Source: CAVRQM01 sp965246915
GTDB taxonomy: Bacteria > Pseudomonadota > Alphaproteobacteria > Acetobacterales > Acetobacteraceae
Reading direction: 5' to 3'
Assembly (NCBI GenBank): GCA_965246915.1
Contig: CBDFGB010000029.1
Coordinates: 124,001-188,000 of the forward strand
DNA length: 64,000 nucleotides
How positions within the stretch are numbered: the stretch's first letter is position 1; each line of letters opens with the position of its first letter. Positions 51,780 through 60,014 of this stretch are shown in pieces. A program made the position numbers and the translations under genes. The notes beneath the pieces were generated by a model. The model searched no databases. It was given only the letters and a program-made list of their open reading frames with translations, and was not told the DNA's origin.

Positions 51780-52507
51780 TCGACGTCCGTGGAGTCTCCA
51801 AAGGCTTCGGCGCCACCAGCGCGTTGCGCGGCGTCAGCCTGCACGTGCCGCGCGGACGGCTCGTGGCGCTGCAAGGCGTGTCCGGCTCTGGCAAGACGAC
51901 GCTGCTGCGGATCATCGCCGGGCTGGAGTGGCCCGACGAGGGGACCGTCGAGCTGGATGGGCGGATGGCCGGGCATCTGCCGCCCGGCAAACGCGACATC
52001 GGGTTCGTCTTCCAGAACTACGCCCTGTTCGAGCATATGTCCGTCTTCGAGAACGTGGCGTTCGGTTTGCGCGTGCGGCGGCCGTGCCCGCCCGAGCCGG
52101 AGTTGCGCGCCCGAGTCGACGCGCTATTGACCCGACTAGGGTTGGCCGGCCTCGGTCCCCGCCGCCCCATGCAGCTGTCCGGAGGGCAGCGTCAGCGTGT
52201 CGCCCTGGCGCGGTCGCTGGCGGTCAGGCCCAGCGTGCTGTTGCTCGACGAGCCGTTCAACGCGCTCGACGAGACCACCCGGCGGGAGTTGTGGGGCTGG
52301 CTGAAGCTGCTGCAGGTCGATCTCGCGCTGACCATCGTTCTCGTGACGCATGATCGTTCCGAGGCTGACGCGCTGGCCGACGACACCGTCTATCTGGAGG
52401 CCGGCCGGATCATCGGCCAGTCCGCCGACGCGGCTGGCGCGCAGGGTTGGGATTTCTCGGGCGAGCCGCAGGCCCAGGCGGTCTGGCCGCAAATCGTACC
52501 GGGGTGA
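51776..52507 (+). CDS. cysA: Sulfate ABC transporter ATP-binding protein, short form
   Basis: The transporter ATPase. Walker A GVSGSGKTT is at residues 34-42, the Q loop is FVFQNYALF, the signature LSGGQRQ is near residue 134, and Walker B VLLLDEPF follows. At 243 residues it lacks the C-terminal TOBE-type regulatory domain of about 100 residues found in the usual CysA. The frame is intact; the stop comes where that domain would begin. GTG 51776 overlaps cysW. The gene converges on the glycosyltransferase. Confidence 0.92.
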   Translation: MIDVRGVSKGFGATSALRGVSLHVPRGRLVALQGVSGSGKTTLLRIIAGLEWPDEGTVELDGRMAGHLPPGKRDIGFVFQNYALFEHMSVFENVAFGLRVRRPCPPEPELRARVDALLTRLGLAGLGPRRPMQLSGGQRQRVALARSLAVRPSVLLLDEPFNALDETTRRELWGWLKLLQVDLALTIVLVTHDRSEADALADDTVYLEAGRIIGQSADAAGAQGWDFSGEPQAQAVWPQIVPG

Positions 52508-52520
52508 GTGTCGATCGCCT

Positions 52521-53753
52521 TCATGCGATCGCCAGCCCACCGAGCGCGAGACCGAGTAGCAACCCGCCGACCGTTCGTGCCCTGGCCGTTCGCCACGGAT
52601 GGACCAGGCTTGCCGGCCGCCCATCGTCGGCGCGCATCGCGTGACCTCTCCAGGTCACGCCATGGCCCCCGAAGCTCGCGGCGATCTCGATCACCGACAG
52701 AAGGTCGCGCAGCGGCAAAAGCCAGGCCGAAACCGCGGCAACCGGGGCACCGACCTTTCCGGCGAGGGCGATATCGACACCGCGAGCGGCGAGCGCCCGC
52801 ACGCCCACGCAAAGCCCAAGCAGCGCCCACGACCAAGTGGCGAAGCCCGAGGCGATCCATGCAAGCAGCGCCCAAGCGATCGGATATTGTAGCGCCGAGG
52901 CCGCATAGGCCACCGGCTCCAAGGCGCCGATCGTCCGCGCCCAGCGCAATTCATGCGACCACAAGTCCCGCAGCCGGCGCTCCTGCACCGCGGTGACCGG
53001 CACCGTGTCCGCAAGCGCCACCGACAGGCCGAGGCCGCGCACCAATTGGCCCAGAACGTTGTCGTCGGCCAGGTGTGGTGACAGCGCCTGCAGCCCGCCG
53101 ACCCGGAGCAGCGTCTCGCGTGTGAGTGCCATCGTACTGCCGAGACAATCCTGCCGACCGAGCACTCGCGACAGGAGCGCGCCAGGGAGGAACGTATGCG
53201 TCAGGTGCGTGGCCCCGAGCCGTGCCGCCAGACCTGAAACCACCGGCCGACCGACATAGACGGTCGTCACAAGCCCGACTCCGGGTTCATCGAGGGCGGC
53301 CTGGACGCGGCGCAGATAGTCGGGGGCCACGTGCAGGTCGCTGTCCGCGAACACCAGAGTGTCGTGCCGCGCATACGGCAGCATGTTCAGCAAATTGGCG
53401 ATCTTGCGGTTCATGCCGTGCGGTGTCGCGTCGACGACCACGTCCACCTCTAAGTCGGGGAAACGGTGCCGCAGGCGCGCGACCACGGCAAGCGCCGCAT
53501 CGTTCGCGTCATGGACCCCGAAGACGATCTGGACGCGGGGGTGGTCCTGCCGGCAGAACGAGGCCAGCGCATCCTCCAGGTCCGGCTCCGGCCCGCACAA
53601 TGGTTTCAGGACAGTGATGGGGTGCGGCGCGACCCCCGCCGCTTCGGCGCGACACCCGAAGCGCCACGTCGCCACGCATCCCGCGACGACCGATGCGACC
53701 CCCGGCACCGCGAACGCCGCGAAAATAAGCGCGCCGGCATCGATCGGCGCCAT
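52521..53753 (-). CDS. hpnI: HpnI-like glycosyltransferase (GT21)
   Basis: A membrane-bound inverting glycosyltransferase of 410 residues: ITVLKPLCGPE at about 47-57 and FADSDLHV (D-x-D-like) near 136-143, then DDNVLG and the (Q/R)xxRW-like ELRWART in the middle. Three to four C-terminal hydrophobic helices follow. HpnI acts in hopanoid side-chain biosynthesis; ceramide glucosyltransferase, a near relative, cannot be excluded. HpnJ and HpnK genes are not nearby. It is divergent from edd across 184 bases, and converges with cysA. Confidence 0.82.
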   Translation of the reverse strand: MAPIDAGALIFAAFAVPGVASVVAGCVATWRFGCRAEAAGVAPHPITVLKPLCGPEPDLEDALASFCRQDHPRVQIVFGVHDANDAALAVVARLRHRFPDLEVDVVVDATPHGMNRKIANLLNMLPYARHDTLVFADSDLHVAPDYLRRVQAALDEPGVGLVTTVYVGRPVVSGLAARLGATHLTHTFLPGALLSRVLGRQDCLGSTMALTRETLLRVGGLQALSPHLADDNVLGQLVRGLGLSVALADTVPVTAVQERRLRDLWSHELRWARTIGALEPVAYAASALQYPIAWALLAWIASGFATWSWALLGLCVGVRALAARGVDIALAGKVGAPVAAVSAWLLPLRDLLSVIEIAASFGGHGVTWRGHAMRADDGRPASLVHPWRTARARTVGGLLLGLALGGLAIA

Positions 53754-53937
53754 CGCTCAGTGATCCGCTATGATGGGTGGGTGTCCGGCCATTTTTGGCC
53801 CTCTGCTGATGCGAGGCTCCCCGTGCCGGGAACACGCCGCGATTCGCGAACCGCGTCAAGGGTTCCGTGGTTCGGCCATGCGCTGTGCGGCGGCGCAGCA
53901 TGGGCTAACATCGCCCTGTTTCCGCCGGAGGTCCGCA

Positions 53938-55776
53938 ATGCCGAACGCCCCTTTGCACCCGATCGTCGCCGAGGTGACCGCGCGCATCGTCGCCCGCAGC
54001 CGGTCCAGCCGCGACGCCTACCTCGCGCGCATCGAGGCGGCGGCACGGCATGGCCGCAAGCGTGGGCAGCTCGGCTGCGCCAATCAGGCGCATGCCTTCG
54101 CCGCCTGTTCGCCGGGCGACAAGCACAGCCTGACGCATACCCATGCGCCGAATCTCGCGATCGTGACGGCATACAACGATATGCTCTCCGCGCATCAGCC
54201 GTTCGAGACCTATCCGGAGCTGATCCGCGAGACGGCGCGCCGTGCGGGTGCCACGGCCCAGGTGGCCGGCGGCGTCCCCGCGATGTGCGACGGGGTGACG
54301 CAGGGCGAGGCCGGGATGGAGCTTTCGCTGTTCTCCCGCGACGTGATCGCCATGGCCACCGCCGTCGCTCTGTCCCACCAGGTCTTTGACGCAGCGTTGT
54401 ATCTTGGCGTGTGCGACAAGATCGTCCCCGGGTTGGTGATCGGAGCCTTGTCGTTCGGCCATCTGCCAGCCGTGTTCGTCCCGGCCGGGCCGATGACCTC
54501 CGGCCTGCCGAACGACGAGAAGGCGCGGGTGCGGCAGGCCTATGCCGAGGGGCTCGCCGACCGCACCGCGCTGCTTGCCGCCGAAATGACGTCGTATCAC
54601 GGTCCCGGCACCTGCACGTTCTATGGCACCGCCAACACCAATCAGATGCTGATGGAGGTGATGGGTCTGCATCTGCCGGGGAGCAGCTTCGTCAATCCCG
54701 GCACCCCGCTGCGCCACGCGTTGACGATCGAGGCAACGAGGCGGGCCTTGGCGATCACCGCGTTGGGCAACCAGTACGCGCCGGTCGGACGTGTGTTGGA
54801 CGAACGCGCCTTCGTCAACGGAGTGGTCGGGCTGCATGCCACGGGTGGCTCGACCAACCTGACGATCCATCTTCCCGCAATGGCCGCGGCCGCCGGGATC
54901 GTGTTGACCTGGGACGATTTCGCCGACCTCGCGGCGGTCGTGCCACTCCTTGCCCGGGTCTATCCGAACGGCCAGGCCGACGTGAACCATTTTCACGCCG
55001 CCGGCGGGATGGCCGTGATGATGCGCGAGTTGCTCAACGCCGGGCTGTTGCATCCGGACGTGCGCACGATCTGCGGCGTCGGACTGGACGCGTATCTCGC
55101 GGAGCCGGCGCTCTCGGCCGATGGCGCTCTGTCGTGGCGACCCGGACCCGAGGCCAGTCTCGATACCGCAATCCTGCGGGGTGCCGCCGAGCCGTTCCAG
55201 GCGACCGGCGGACTGCGCGTGCTGGACGGACCGCTTGGCCGCGCGGTCATCAAAACCTCGGCCGTGAAGCCGGACCGGCACGTGATCGAGGCGCCGGCCG
55301 CCGTGTTCGACACGCAGGAGGCGATGCAGGCGGCGTTCCGCGCCGGTGAGCTGAACCGCGACGTGGTCTGCGTCGTGCGGTTCCAGGGACCGCGGGCTAA
55401 CGGGATGCCGGAACTGCACAAGCTCATGCCGCCGCTCGGCGTGCTGCAGGACCGTGGGCATCGGGTGGCGCTGGTCACCGATGGGCGGCTGTCGGGCGCG
55501 TCCGGCAAGGTGCCGGCGGCAATCCACGTGACGCCGGAGGCCGCCGAGGGCGGGCCGCTCGCGCGGCTGCGCGACGGCGACGTGGTGCGCCTCGATGCGC
55601 CGGCGGGTCTTCTTTCGCTGCCTTTGGCGAATGCCGAGTGGGAGGCGCGCGAGGTCGCGCGACACGATCCGGAGTTGAGCGAGACCGGGGTAGGACGGGA
55701 GCTGTTCGCGCTGCTGCGCCGGAGCGCCGGTCCCGCCGAGGCGGGCGCAAGCGCGTTCGCGACACATCTGGTATAG
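53938..55776 (+). CDS. edd: Phosphogluconate dehydratase
   Basis: The Entner-Doudoroff enzyme converting 6-phosphogluconate to 2-keto-3-deoxy-6-phosphogluconate. The 612-residue protein belongs to the IlvD/Edd family; GGVPAMCDGVTQGEAGM and YLGVCDKIVPG supply Cys ligands of its iron-sulfur cluster, and GPGTCTFYGTANTNQ the third. The TDGRLSGASGKVPAAIHV segment is near the C-terminus. ATG 53938 has GGAGGT upstream. No eda gene is next to it. It is followed by an AT-rich gene-free region. Confidence 0.96.
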   Translation: MPNAPLHPIVAEVTARIVARSRSSRDAYLARIEAAARHGRKRGQLGCANQAHAFAACSPGDKHSLTHTHAPNLAIVTAYNDMLSAHQPFETYPELIRETARRAGATAQVAGGVPAMCDGVTQGEAGMELSLFSRDVIAMATAVALSHQVFDAALYLGVCDKIVPGLVIGALSFGHLPAVFVPAGPMTSGLPNDEKARVRQAYAEGLADRTALLAAEMTSYHGPGTCTFYGTANTNQMLMEVMGLHLPGSSFVNPGTPLRHALTIEATRRALAITALGNQYAPVGRVLDERAFVNGVVGLHATGGSTNLTIHLPAMAAAAGIVLTWDDFADLAAVVPLLARVYPNGQADVNHFHAAGGMAVMMRELLNAGLLHPDVRTICGVGLDAYLAEPALSADGALSWRPGPEASLDTAILRGAAEPFQATGGLRVLDGPLGRAVIKTSAVKPDRHVIEAPAAVFDTQEAMQAAFRAGELNRDVVCVVRFQGPRANGMPELHKLMPPLGVLQDRGHRVALVTDGRLSGASGKVPAAIHVTPEAAEGGPLARLRDGDVVRLDAPAGLLSLPLANAEWEAREVARHDPELSETGVGRELFALLRRSAGPAEAGASAFATHLV

Positions 55777-56033
55777 GATTGTGCAGGCGTGATTTGGGGC
55801 GCTGAGGCGACCGCATTCTCAATATGGTTTCGTGATATTTCCGTGACGATGTGGCGGGCTTTACAAACGCAAGACGTTAAACGGCCGCAATGGCAGTTTT
55901 TCAACTTTTGTCATGTAATTTCCGTGAGATACCATTCATCAATCGACCGTTGCCGGGGGCGAATGCAGTTGACGGCCGCGCTTTCGATGCGCTACGCAAC
56001 CATGGCGAGCGAGTTTAAGCAGGAGCGCGGATT
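55777..56033. promoter_or_regulatory. AT-rich control region between edd and the beta-roll gene
   Basis: These 257 bases are much AT-richer than the neighbours (for example TTTTTCAACTTTTG near 55897-55910). ATTTCCGTGA is repeated exactly at 55837-55846 and 55918-55927, 81 bases apart, a possible paired regulator site. The region likely holds the promoter of the following secreted-protein gene. The regulator is unknown. Confidence 0.45.
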
Positions 56034-57317
56034 ATGGCGGACAATGCGACGATCGGCGTGAACCTGGGAGGCGTCATCACGACCTCCGGTGCCGTAAACA
56101 GCGCGGTCCTGCAGTCATTGGCCGACTTCATCGTCGCCCAAGGCTACACGTTCCAGACTCTGCCGAAGTCTGCGCTGCCGGCGCCGCCGAACGTCTTCGT
56201 CACTCTGGCGGACGATCCGGCGATCGCGCTCGACAGCAATAGCCCTGGCATCAACACGGGCGGGTTCGATTCCACGATCACTGGTGGCGGCCCGAACACT
56301 GCCATCATCGGACAGGGCGGCAATCTCGACTACAGTGGCGGCGCCGGCCATATCTTTGCGTCCAACGGAACGGGCCTGATTGCCGACTCGGCCGCGGCGG
56401 CCACGATCACCGCGGTCGACGGGACATACAACGTCTCGGGCACCGGCGCGGACGACTATACTTTGGGCGGTGTCGCGGCGTCGGTGGCCGCGTCGTCGGG
56501 CGGCTCCAGCCGCGCGGTATTGCAGGGCGGCGTCGTCTACACGGCGGGGACGTCGGACACGATCACCGCGACGGCTGGCGTGTCGACCGTGTTCGGCACG
56601 ACTGGCGACGTCTACAACGGCCAGGCCGCGACTGTGTATTTCGTGGGCGTCGGCTCGACGAACACGGTTTTTGGCGGCGCGGGCGCCGACACGGTGTACG
56701 GCAACGGTTCGGTGTTCGTCGGTGGGTCGGGAAACAAGATCTTCGCCGGCAGCGGGAGCACGTCGTCGGCGGTCTATGCGGGGTCGGGCGCGGCGACGAT
56801 CCAGGCTGGCGCGGCCGGCGATCTCATCTACATCCAGAACAGTCAGAGCCGGATCGTCAGCGGCGGTGGCCACGATACAATCTGGGGCAGCGAGAGCGGG
56901 ACGATCGCACCGACAATTTTCGGCGTGAACAACAGCTACGAACTCCTTGTCTCCGGCATGACCGGCGCGCTCGCGATCGGTCTTGGCAACAACACCACGC
57001 TTGACGGCGCGAACACCTCAGGCGGCCTCAACTTCTTCGCCAATCCGGAATACGGCAACCAGACGTTCATCGGCTCCGCCGCCGGTCCAGACAATTTCTA
57101 TATCGGCTATCAGACGGTGGGCGACTCCCTCATCACGATCTCGAACTGGCAGTCGGGCGACACGCTCAATCTCAGTGCCTTTGGCGCCGCGGATCAGGCG
57201 ACGGCGGCAGCGGCGCTCACGGGGGGCGGGTCGGGTCTGTTCAAGCTTAGCGATGGCACAACGGTCGCGTTCAATGGCTACCATCCGACCACGCAGAATG
57301 GCGGGTTCTTCACATAG
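56034..57317 (+). CDS. Glycine-rich beta-roll-like protein, probably secreted by a type I system
   Basis: A 427-residue protein rich in Gly, Ser, Thr and Ala, without a Sec signal peptide. The middle has many short imperfect repeats (VFGGAGADTVYGNGSV, then NKIFAGSG, VYAGSGAATIQAG) like RTX or related beta-rolls, but the strict GGxGxDxUx nonapeptide is rare. The C-terminus ISNWQSGDTLNLSAFG followed by KLSDGTTVAFNG resembles the C-terminal signal regions of Acetobacteraceae type I-secreted proteins. No T1SS genes are adjacent. A strong terminator follows. Function unknown; an adhesin or surface protein is a guess. Confidence 0.75.
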   Translation: MADNATIGVNLGGVITTSGAVNSAVLQSLADFIVAQGYTFQTLPKSALPAPPNVFVTLADDPAIALDSNSPGINTGGFDSTITGGGPNTAIIGQGGNLDYSGGAGHIFASNGTGLIADSAAAATITAVDGTYNVSGTGADDYTLGGVAASVAASSGGSSRAVLQGGVVYTAGTSDTITATAGVSTVFGTTGDVYNGQAATVYFVGVGSTNTVFGGAGADTVYGNGSVFVGGSGNKIFAGSGSTSSAVYAGSGAATIQAGAAGDLIYIQNSQSRIVSGGGHDTIWGSESGTIAPTIFGVNNSYELLVSGMTGALAIGLGNNTTLDGANTSGGLNFFANPEYGNQTFIGSAAGPDNFYIGYQTVGDSLITISNWQSGDTLNLSAFGAADQATAAAALTGGGSGLFKLSDGTTVAFNGYHPTTQNGGFFT

Positions 57318-57366
57318 CGTCCGCGACTTGAGCATTGTCGCGGCCGAAAGGCTGTTATTGACTGAT

Positions 57367-57397
57367 ATGGCCTCGCCATCGTTGGCGAGGCCATTTT
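57367..57397 (+). terminator. Rho-independent terminator
   Basis: An 11-bp perfect stem (ATGGCCTCGCC and GGCGAGGCCAT) with the 6-base loop ATCGTT, followed directly by TTT. It ends transcription after the beta-roll gene. Reading the other way it has an A-rich flank, so it may also serve the convergent ABC operon. Confidence 0.85.
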
Positions 57398-57428
57398 AGT
57401 TCTGCTGGACTGCCGTTCCTGGCCGTGC

Positions 57429-58142
57429 CTACGATCCGGCCGCTGCCTGGGCCCTCGCGATGCGCGCCTGCACCACCTCGCCCCCGGTGCGTCGATCGGA
57501 CACGGGTATTACCAGTTCGGCTGCGATTCGTCCGGGATTGCGGGACAGCAGCAGAACGCGGTCGGCAATCGCGGCCGCGTCGGCCGCGTCGTGAGTGACC
57601 AGCAGGATCGCCGTGGGCCGGGTTCTCCAGGCCGTCAGGACTACGTCGCGTGCTCGTATTGCCATGCCCGGGTCGAGCGAGACGAACGGCTCATCGAGCA
57701 GCAATACGTCCGGCTCAATCGCCAAGGCGCGCACGATCGCCGCTCGGCGAGCCATGCCCAGCGACAATTTTGCGGGAAACGCATCAAGTGCCGCCGATAG
57801 TCCCATGTCATCCATCAGCGTTTCGGCATGCTCCATGAGGCCGTCGCGTGGCAGAACAAGGCGCAGATTCTGCCGCACCGTCCGCCATGGCAGCAGCAGC
57901 GGCTGCTGGAACACCGTGCCGATCCGTGGCGTCACCCCGTCGCGCCACACCGTCTCCCCCTCGAAATCATGCTCCAGACCGGCGGCGATCCGCAGCAAAG
58001 TCGTCTTGCCGCAGCCCGATGGGCCAAGCAGGGCCACCACCTCGCCCGGCCGCAAAGTGAGCGTCACGTCGAGCAGTACCGGCGGCGCATCGGGCGCGAA
58101 CGCCTTGCGGCGAACAGACACCCGCAACAGGTCGCCGCTCAT
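57429..58142 (-). CDS. ABC transporter ATPase, SsuB/TauB-like
   Basis: A 237-residue ATPase with Walker A GPSGCGKTT at about 40-48 and Walker B VLLLDEPF near 145-152. The signature LSGGQ is replaced by LSLGM at about 126-130. This degenerate signature needs checking for activity. ATG 58142 overlaps the permease stop as ATGA. With the permease and the binding protein it forms a nitrate/sulfonate/taurine-type importer. Substrate unknown. It converges on the beta-roll gene. Confidence 0.88.
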   Translation of the reverse strand: MSGDLLRVSVRRKAFAPDAPPVLLDVTLTLRPGEVVALLGPSGCGKTTLLRIAAGLEHDFEGETVWRDGVTPRIGTVFQQPLLLPWRTVRQNLRLVLPRDGLMEHAETLMDDMGLSAALDAFPAKLSLGMARRAAIVRALAIEPDVLLLDEPFVSLDPGMAIRARDVVLTAWRTRPTAILLVTHDAADAAAIADRVLLLSRNPGRIAAELVIPVSDRRTGGEVVQARIARAQAAAGS

Positions 58143-58891
58143 CGCCGCCACCGCGACACCGCGCGCTCCATCGGCTGCAACGCGATCCACTCGATCGCTT
58201 GGACGGCGATCAGAAGCGCCAGAGTGTCGGCGAGGATGGCCGTCACGTCGAATAGCTGGAAATCGATCTGGAGACGAAATCCAATTCCGTTGCTGCGCCC
58301 GAGCAGCTCGGCGACCAGCACGATCTTCCAGACGACGGCGAGACCAGACCGGGCGGCGGCGACGAAATAGGGTCCGAGTTGCGGCGCCACGACGTGGCGC
58401 AACATGACCCAGCGCGATAGCCGGAAGCCACGCGCCATCTCCGTGAACGCGGGATCGAGCGCCCGCGCCCCCTCGCGCAAGGTGACGGCGGTGCCGGGCA
58501 ATTTGTTCAACGCGACGGCGGCCACGGTGGCGATCTCAGTCAAGCCGAGCCACACGAACAGCAGCACGATCACCACGAGCGCGGGCAGGTTCAGGAGCAG
58601 CGTCACCAAGCTGTCGAAGGCCATGTCGATGCGACGCGACATGCCCATCGCGATGCCGAGGGCCGAACCCACGACCATCGCGAGGGCGAAGGCGGCAAGT
58701 ACGCGCAGCAGCGTGATGCCCAGATCCGCGGCGAGCGTTCCCTGAAGTCCGTCGATCAGGGCCTCGATCACACGCGACAGCGGAGGCAGCAGCCGGCTGC
58801 CGGACAATATCCCGGCCGTCTCCCATGCCGCCGCCAGGACGAGGATCGGGATCAGGCGCTGCAGGACGGCACGCGAGGCGGCGGTGTTCAG
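58139..58891 (-). CDS. ABC transporter permease, SsuC-like, with apparent CTG start
   Basis: A permease of about 250 residues with the ARALDPAFTEMARGFRLSRW coupling loop near 150-170 and hydrophobic helices starting at RLIPILVLAAAW. No ATG, GTG or TTG precedes the first helix in frame; CTG 58891 overlaps the binding-protein stop as CTGA. The first GTG lies inside the protein, after helix 1, and would remove it. A CTG start is therefore inferred. The gene is the middle one of the importer operon. Confidence 0.86.
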   Translation of the reverse strand: MNTAASRAVLQRLIPILVLAAAWETAGILSGSRLLPPLSRVIEALIDGLQGTLAADLGITLLRVLAAFALAMVVGSALGIAMGMSRRIDMAFDSLVTLLLNLPALVVIVLLFVWLGLTEIATVAAVALNKLPGTAVTLREGARALDPAFTEMARGFRLSRWVMLRHVVAPQLGPYFVAAARSGLAVVWKIVLVAELLGRSNGIGFRLQIDFQLFDVTAILADTLALLIAVQAIEWIALQPMERAVSRWRR

Positions 58892-59883
58892 GGGGAGGCC
58901 GACCAGAATGTCCCGGCCGGCAGGGCCGCCGCCGATCCAACCAGCGCCTTGCCCCCGACCGATGCGAGGACGCCATAGAGCCGCGCTACCGCCGCGCGCA
59001 TCGCCGTGTCGAACGGCCCCGGAATGCCGGCCCGGTAGGCGTCGCGCAATGCATTCAATTCCGCCGGGCCGGACGCGCCGGCGGTCTTGGCCAGCACATC
59101 CCATTCAGCGTCTGACTCCGCGAGCAGGGTCTGCGCCCGGGCCCCGGCCGCAAGGAACGCCGCGACCATCTCGCGATGCGCCTCCGCCCACGCCTCGGAG
59201 AACACGTAGCCGGTGACCGGAACGCGCTCTCCGATGCCGAGGCCGGCGATCGCCTCCTGCATCGAGAACACCCGGGCCATGCCAGCGGCCTGTAGGCGCG
59301 CCGCCTCCGGCCAGTAAGTGAGGACCGCATCGAGCCGCCCCTGCCGCAATTGCTCCGACAGGAGCGGGGGGGCGGCGAAACTGTGGTCGGTGGTCTGGTC
59401 GAGATCGATCGCGTGCTTCTGCGTGGCGTAGGCGCGCAGGATCAGCCAGCTCTTGTCGAGCGGCGTGCCGGCCACGCCGAGCCGCGCACCACGAAGGTCG
59501 GCGACAGAACGGATCTTTCCCACGGGCGGGGCCATCAGCGCGCCGACCGCGGCCGAGAACGGCGAGAGGGTCCAGTCCTGCCCGGCAGCGCGCAGGCGCG
59601 ACACCCACAGCCAGTCCTGCACGATCATGTCGACGCTGCCAGCCTGCAGCGCGGTCTGCGTGGCCTGCGAGGTGGCCAGACTCACTGGCTCTATCACGAT
59701 GCCAGGGGCGAGGCCGTGGCGCGCGATGACGTCCAGTTCCCATGCCGCGGTGCCAAAGCGCAGCACGCCGATGCGCAGCGTGTCGGCGGCGCGGGCGTGA
59801 CGGGCCGATGCCGCGATGAGGCATGCCACAACAGCGGTGCGGCGGGACAGCAGGGGGCGACTTGCGGGCGTCGTCTGTGTCAT
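58888..59883 (-). CDS. ABC transporter substrate-binding protein, SsuA-like
   Basis: A 331-residue periplasmic protein with an N-terminal signal (RRTAVVACLIAASARHARA, cleaved after ARA) and the NMT1/SsuA-like fold: RIGVLRFGTAAWELD, LGVAGTPLDKSW and AVLTYWPEAA. It probably binds an organic sulfonate, nitrate or similar ligand, or in this family sometimes an aromatic or alcohol-linked compound. ATG 59883 has GGAG upstream. The nearby PQQ-associated operon may suggest a related role, but the promoters face apart, with the EamA gene between. Confidence 0.88.
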   Translation of the reverse strand: MTQTTPASRPLLSRRTAVVACLIAASARHARAADTLRIGVLRFGTAAWELDVIARHGLAPGIVIEPVSLATSQATQTALQAGSVDMIVQDWLWVSRLRAAGQDWTLSPFSAAVGALMAPPVGKIRSVADLRGARLGVAGTPLDKSWLILRAYATQKHAIDLDQTTDHSFAAPPLLSEQLRQGRLDAVLTYWPEAARLQAAGMARVFSMQEAIAGLGIGERVPVTGYVFSEAWAEAHREMVAAFLAAGARAQTLLAESDAEWDVLAKTAGASGPAELNALRDAYRAGIPGPFDTAMRAAVARLYGVLASVGGKALVGSAAALPAGTFWSASP

Positions 59884-60014
59884 GAACAAAACTCCGTCGC
59901 CAATGCGCCCGCGACAGCGACCTGAGTCAATCCGCTGGGGCTCCAGTCTGTCATCTCAAGGATGTTTCACGTCACGGTCATGATGCGCGCAAACCGGGCT
60001 TATAGGGTACTGGC

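Noticed and set aside
53905..55767. 620-codon open frame on the minus strand across edd.
   Set aside because: Same reason; the plus-strand Edd is complete and conserved over its whole length.
56261..56275. GGTTCGATTCC-like tRNA T-loop.
   Set aside because: It lies in the coding sequence of the beta-roll protein, and no acceptor or anticodon stems can be drawn around it.
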